Source: Opitutia bacterium UBA4654 (lineage in GTDB: Bacteria; Verrucomicrobiota; Verrucomicrobiia; Opitutales; Intestinicryptomonadaceae). Taken from it: a stretch of DNA of 16,375 nt. Positions 15,286 through 16,375 of this stretch are shown here, in pieces (the stretch's first letter is position 1; every line of letters starts with the position of its first letter). The DNA lies in contig DHMA01000068.1 of assembly GCA_002405555.1 (NCBI GenBank), forward strand, positions 1 to 16,375, given 5' to 3'. The notes below the pieces were generated by a model. The model had not been told where the DNA came from, did no database searches, and saw only the letters and a list, made by a program, of their open reading frames with translations. The position numbers and the translations under genes are program-made.

Positions 15286-16143
15286 CTATTTGGAGACTAT
15301 CCTGAACAGTCTAAGACCCTTTGCGCCCTTCAAATCGAGCGTCGCGCCGTTGCGCTCCATCTTGATTCTTTCGGCGTCGGTGAGTTTCACCATCAGCGGC
15401 ACGCCCGACGTAAATTCGCGCCGTTCGCCCGCCTGCATTGCGCCCGTATAGAGCGGTTCGGGGTGTTTACCGTCCGCCGTCTTAATGTCTTGGTAGACCA
15501 GAACGTATGTGTCGGCAAGAGCGGTCAGGGCAAGTTTGAGTTCGGGCGCGGAAACTTCGTTCATTGCCGCGTTCGCCGCCGCCGACACGGGCTGTGTTGC
15601 GATATTCCCGTTTATCGAAATGTCGGGGTTTTCTTCGGGCGCGCGTTTTGCGAATGTCGAGACCGCCAGAATTATCACGACTGCCGCCAGAATGACTGCG
15701 CCGAAGACGACCGCCGTTTTGACGAACTTCTGCGAGTTATCGGGCGTATCGGACTCCCTCTCCTCTTCTGCGTTGTCGAAAGATTCGAAGCGCGACTCCG
15801 TTTCCGCCTGCGGCGGCGCAAACTCTTTCTGCGCCGATGTAGACACGTTTGACGCCACCGTCGCCATGCGCGACAAAATATTGACGCGCCGCCTGTCGTC
15901 GCCGCCCGCCGCACGCGACGCCATCGCGTATTCGTCCAAAATCGCGTCCACGTCGAGCTTCAAAAACGCCGCGTATATCCGCAAAAATCCGCGTTTGTAT
16001 ATCTCAGGAAGTTTATAGTTGAACTCGCCCGACTCCATGTTCTCTATGATGTCCGCGCGGAGTTTTGTGGCGTCGGCCGCGTCCCGCACCGATATCCCCA
16101 TCGCTGTCCTCGCCTGCAACAATTTATCTCCTAAATTCTTCAT
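15286..16143 (-). CDS. RodZ-like helix-turn-helix membrane protein
   Basis: A 285-residue protein with an N-terminal Cro/C1-type HTH (about 1-75: 'L-L-Q-A-R', 'I-S-V-R-D-A-A-D-A-T-K-L', 'P-E-I-Y-K-R-G-F-L-R-I-Y'), a polar linker, one transmembrane segment (about 140-164), and a C-terminal periplasmic beta-rich region from about 198 ending in a hydrophobic 'R-L-F-R-I-V' tract. This is the architecture of RodZ, which links MreB filaments to the cell wall synthesis machinery and helps keep rod shape. The C-terminal domain resembles DUF4115. I chose the ATG at 16143 because it carries a strong AGGGGG ribosome site 4 bases upstream and gives a normal HTH start; an in-frame ATG at 16239 would run into the inverted-repeat block. 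RodZ proteins vary widely, so a membrane HTH regulator is the alternative. Confidence 0.78.
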   Translation of the reverse strand: MKNLGDKLLQARTAMGISVRDAADATKLRADIIENMESGEFNYKLPEIYKRGFLRIYAAFLKLDVDAILDEYAMASRAAGGDDRRRVNILSRMATVASNVSTSAQKEFAPPQAETESRFESFDNAEEERESDTPDNSQKFVKTAVVFGAVILAAVVIILAVSTFAKRAPEENPDISINGNIATQPVSAAANAAMNEVSAPELKLALTALADTYVLVYQDIKTADGKHPEPLYTGAMQAGERREFTSGVPLMVKLTDAERIKMERNGATLDLKGAKGLRLFRIVSK

Positions 16144-16147
16144 CGTA

Positions 16148-16153
16148 CCCCCT
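16148..16153 (-). promoter_or_regulatory. Ribosome binding site of the RodZ-like gene
   Basis: On the minus strand AGGGGG lies 4 bases before the ATG at 16143. It is the strongest Shine-Dalgarno site seen in the window and fixes this start. Confidence 0.7.
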
Positions 16154-16193
16154 ATCAAACTACATTCTCCCCAACTTTGCAAGCCCCAAATAA

Positions 16194-16215
16194 GCAGGCT
16201 AGCAGCCTGCACGGC
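16194..16215. repeat. Palindromic repeat module, copy A
   Basis: GCAGGCT and AGCCTGC flank AGC, then ACGGC follows. The same module recurs at 16301-16321 with one base missing in the loop, so the two copies are almost identical over 21-22 bases. Confidence 0.75.
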
Positions 16216-16221
16216 AACAGA

Positions 16222-16237
16222 GGGGGCTGCCGCCCCC
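16222..16237. repeat. Hairpin GGGGGC-TGCC-GCCCCC
   Basis: A perfect 6-bp GC stem with a four-base loop, 6 bases after repeat copy A. It is the second hairpin in a run that continues to the end of the window. Confidence 0.6.
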
Positions 16238-16240
16238 AAA

Positions 16241-16273
16241 AGGCGGTTTTCGCTACCACGAAAACTCCCGCCT
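16241..16273. repeat. Long bulged hairpin
   Basis: AGGCG (16241-16245) pairs with CGCCT (16269-16273), and GTTTTCG (16246-16252) with CGAAAAC (16259-16265), leaving a TCC bulge and a CTACCA loop. This gives 12 base pairs and is the longest stem in the block. Confidence 0.6.
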
Positions 16274-16282
16274 GTCCCCCCC

Positions 16283-16296
16283 GCTCGAACGCGAGC
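16283..16296. repeat. Hairpin GCTCG-AACG-CGAGC
   Basis: A perfect 5-bp stem with a four-base loop, between the long bulged hairpin and repeat copy B. Confidence 0.45.
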
Positions 16297-16300
16297 CGCA

Positions 16301-16321
16301 GCAGGCTGCAGCCTGCACGGC
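16301..16321. repeat. Palindromic repeat module, copy B
   Basis: GCAGGCTGCAGCCTGC (16301-16316) is a perfect 16-base palindrome followed by ACGGC, matching copy A apart from one missing loop base. As in copy A, a second GC-rich hairpin follows within a few bases (16325-16337). Confidence 0.75.
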
Positions 16322-16324
16322 GTC

Positions 16325-16337
16325 GGAGCTTCGCTCC
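16325..16337. repeat. Hairpin GGAGC-TTC-GCTCC
   Basis: A 5-bp stem with a three-base loop, followed by TTT. It occupies the same place after copy B as the GGGGGC hairpin does after copy A, although the sequence differs. Confidence 0.5.
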
Positions 16338-16352
16338 TTTCTGTGATAATTC

Positions 16353-16375
16353 GGCGCGGCTATAACCGCGCCTTT
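16353..16375 (+). terminator. Hairpin at the window edge, possible terminator
   Basis: GGCGCGG (16353-16359) and CCGCGCC (16366-16372) form a perfect 7-bp stem with a six-base loop, followed by TTT where the window ends. It may be an intrinsic terminator or the last visible member of the hairpin series. The T-run cannot be measured. Confidence 0.4.

Noticed and set aside
16144..16239. N-terminal extension of the RodZ-like protein
   Set aside because: It runs into the hairpin block and puts an unrelated hydrophobic stretch before the HTH. The ATG at 16143 has a strong ribosome site.
16177..16365. A short plus-strand open frame in the hairpin block
   Set aside because: It is made wholly of inverted repeats, has no ribosome site and has a low-complexity product.
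16194..16375. CRISPR array or integron attC sites
   Set aside because: The repeats are only two, palindromic, and not evenly spaced by unique spacers. No cas or integrase gene is near, and the stems lack attC box features.
1..16375. tRNA, rRNA, transposase, phage or toxin-antitoxin genes
   Set aside because: None was recognised on either strand; all coding space is filled by housekeeping or envelope genes.

Overview
The window looks like chromosomal housekeeping DNA from a Gram-negative bacterium of the Verrucomicrobiota, most likely near the Opitutae/Puniceicoccales. The pointers are a surface protein ending in a PEP-CTERM tail of the PEPAEWAAIFG...YRRRK type, a Kdo transferase for lipid A (so an outer membrane with LPS), the dehydrogenase route to meso-diaminopimelate, GC-rich codon use that leaves long open frames on the wrong strand, and weak or absent Shine-Dalgarno sites at many starts. 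The placement is inferred from these features, not from a marker gene.

Layout: fifteen protein genes are supported, fourteen on the minus strand and one on the plus strand. Reading right to left, in the direction of most transcription: (i) 16375-16144 is a non-coding block packed with inverted repeats; (ii) a RodZ-like HTH membrane protein (16143-15286); (iii) a Dabb protein, a CCA-adding enzyme, GrpE and DnaJ (15199-11725), which are overlapping or closely spaced and end at a terminator near 11670-11705; (iv) a lone plus-strand PEP-CTERM surface protein (9863-11431) with its own promoter region and a strong terminator; (v) a lipid module of FabZ-like dehydratase, FabB-like ketosynthase and WaaA (9575-6565); (vi) diaminopimelate dehydrogenase (6456-5470), closed by a strong terminator at 5352-5384; (vii) a mixed operon of a DUF6786-type lipoprotein, an M42 aminopeptidase, HemD and a DUF2147-type lipoprotein (5283-1617); and (viii) GlgC (1363-71).

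How the genes work together: much of the window builds or maintains the envelope. FabZ and FabB elongate acyl chains, WaaA adds Kdo to lipid A, Ddh makes the peptidoglycan cross-linking residue, and a RodZ-like protein would link cell shape to the wall. GrpE and DnaJ are co-chaperones for a DnaK encoded elsewhere. GlgC feeds glycogen synthesis, HemD makes uroporphyrinogen III, and Cca matures tRNA 3' ends.

I found no mobile element, CRISPR array, tRNA, rRNA or obvious defence system. The most unexplained structure is the run of about seven consecutive hairpins at 16194-16372, which includes two copies of a 21-22 base palindromic module. Next is an inverted repeat with a 9-base spacer at the promoter of the PEP-CTERM gene. 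No convincing new multi-gene system is visible.
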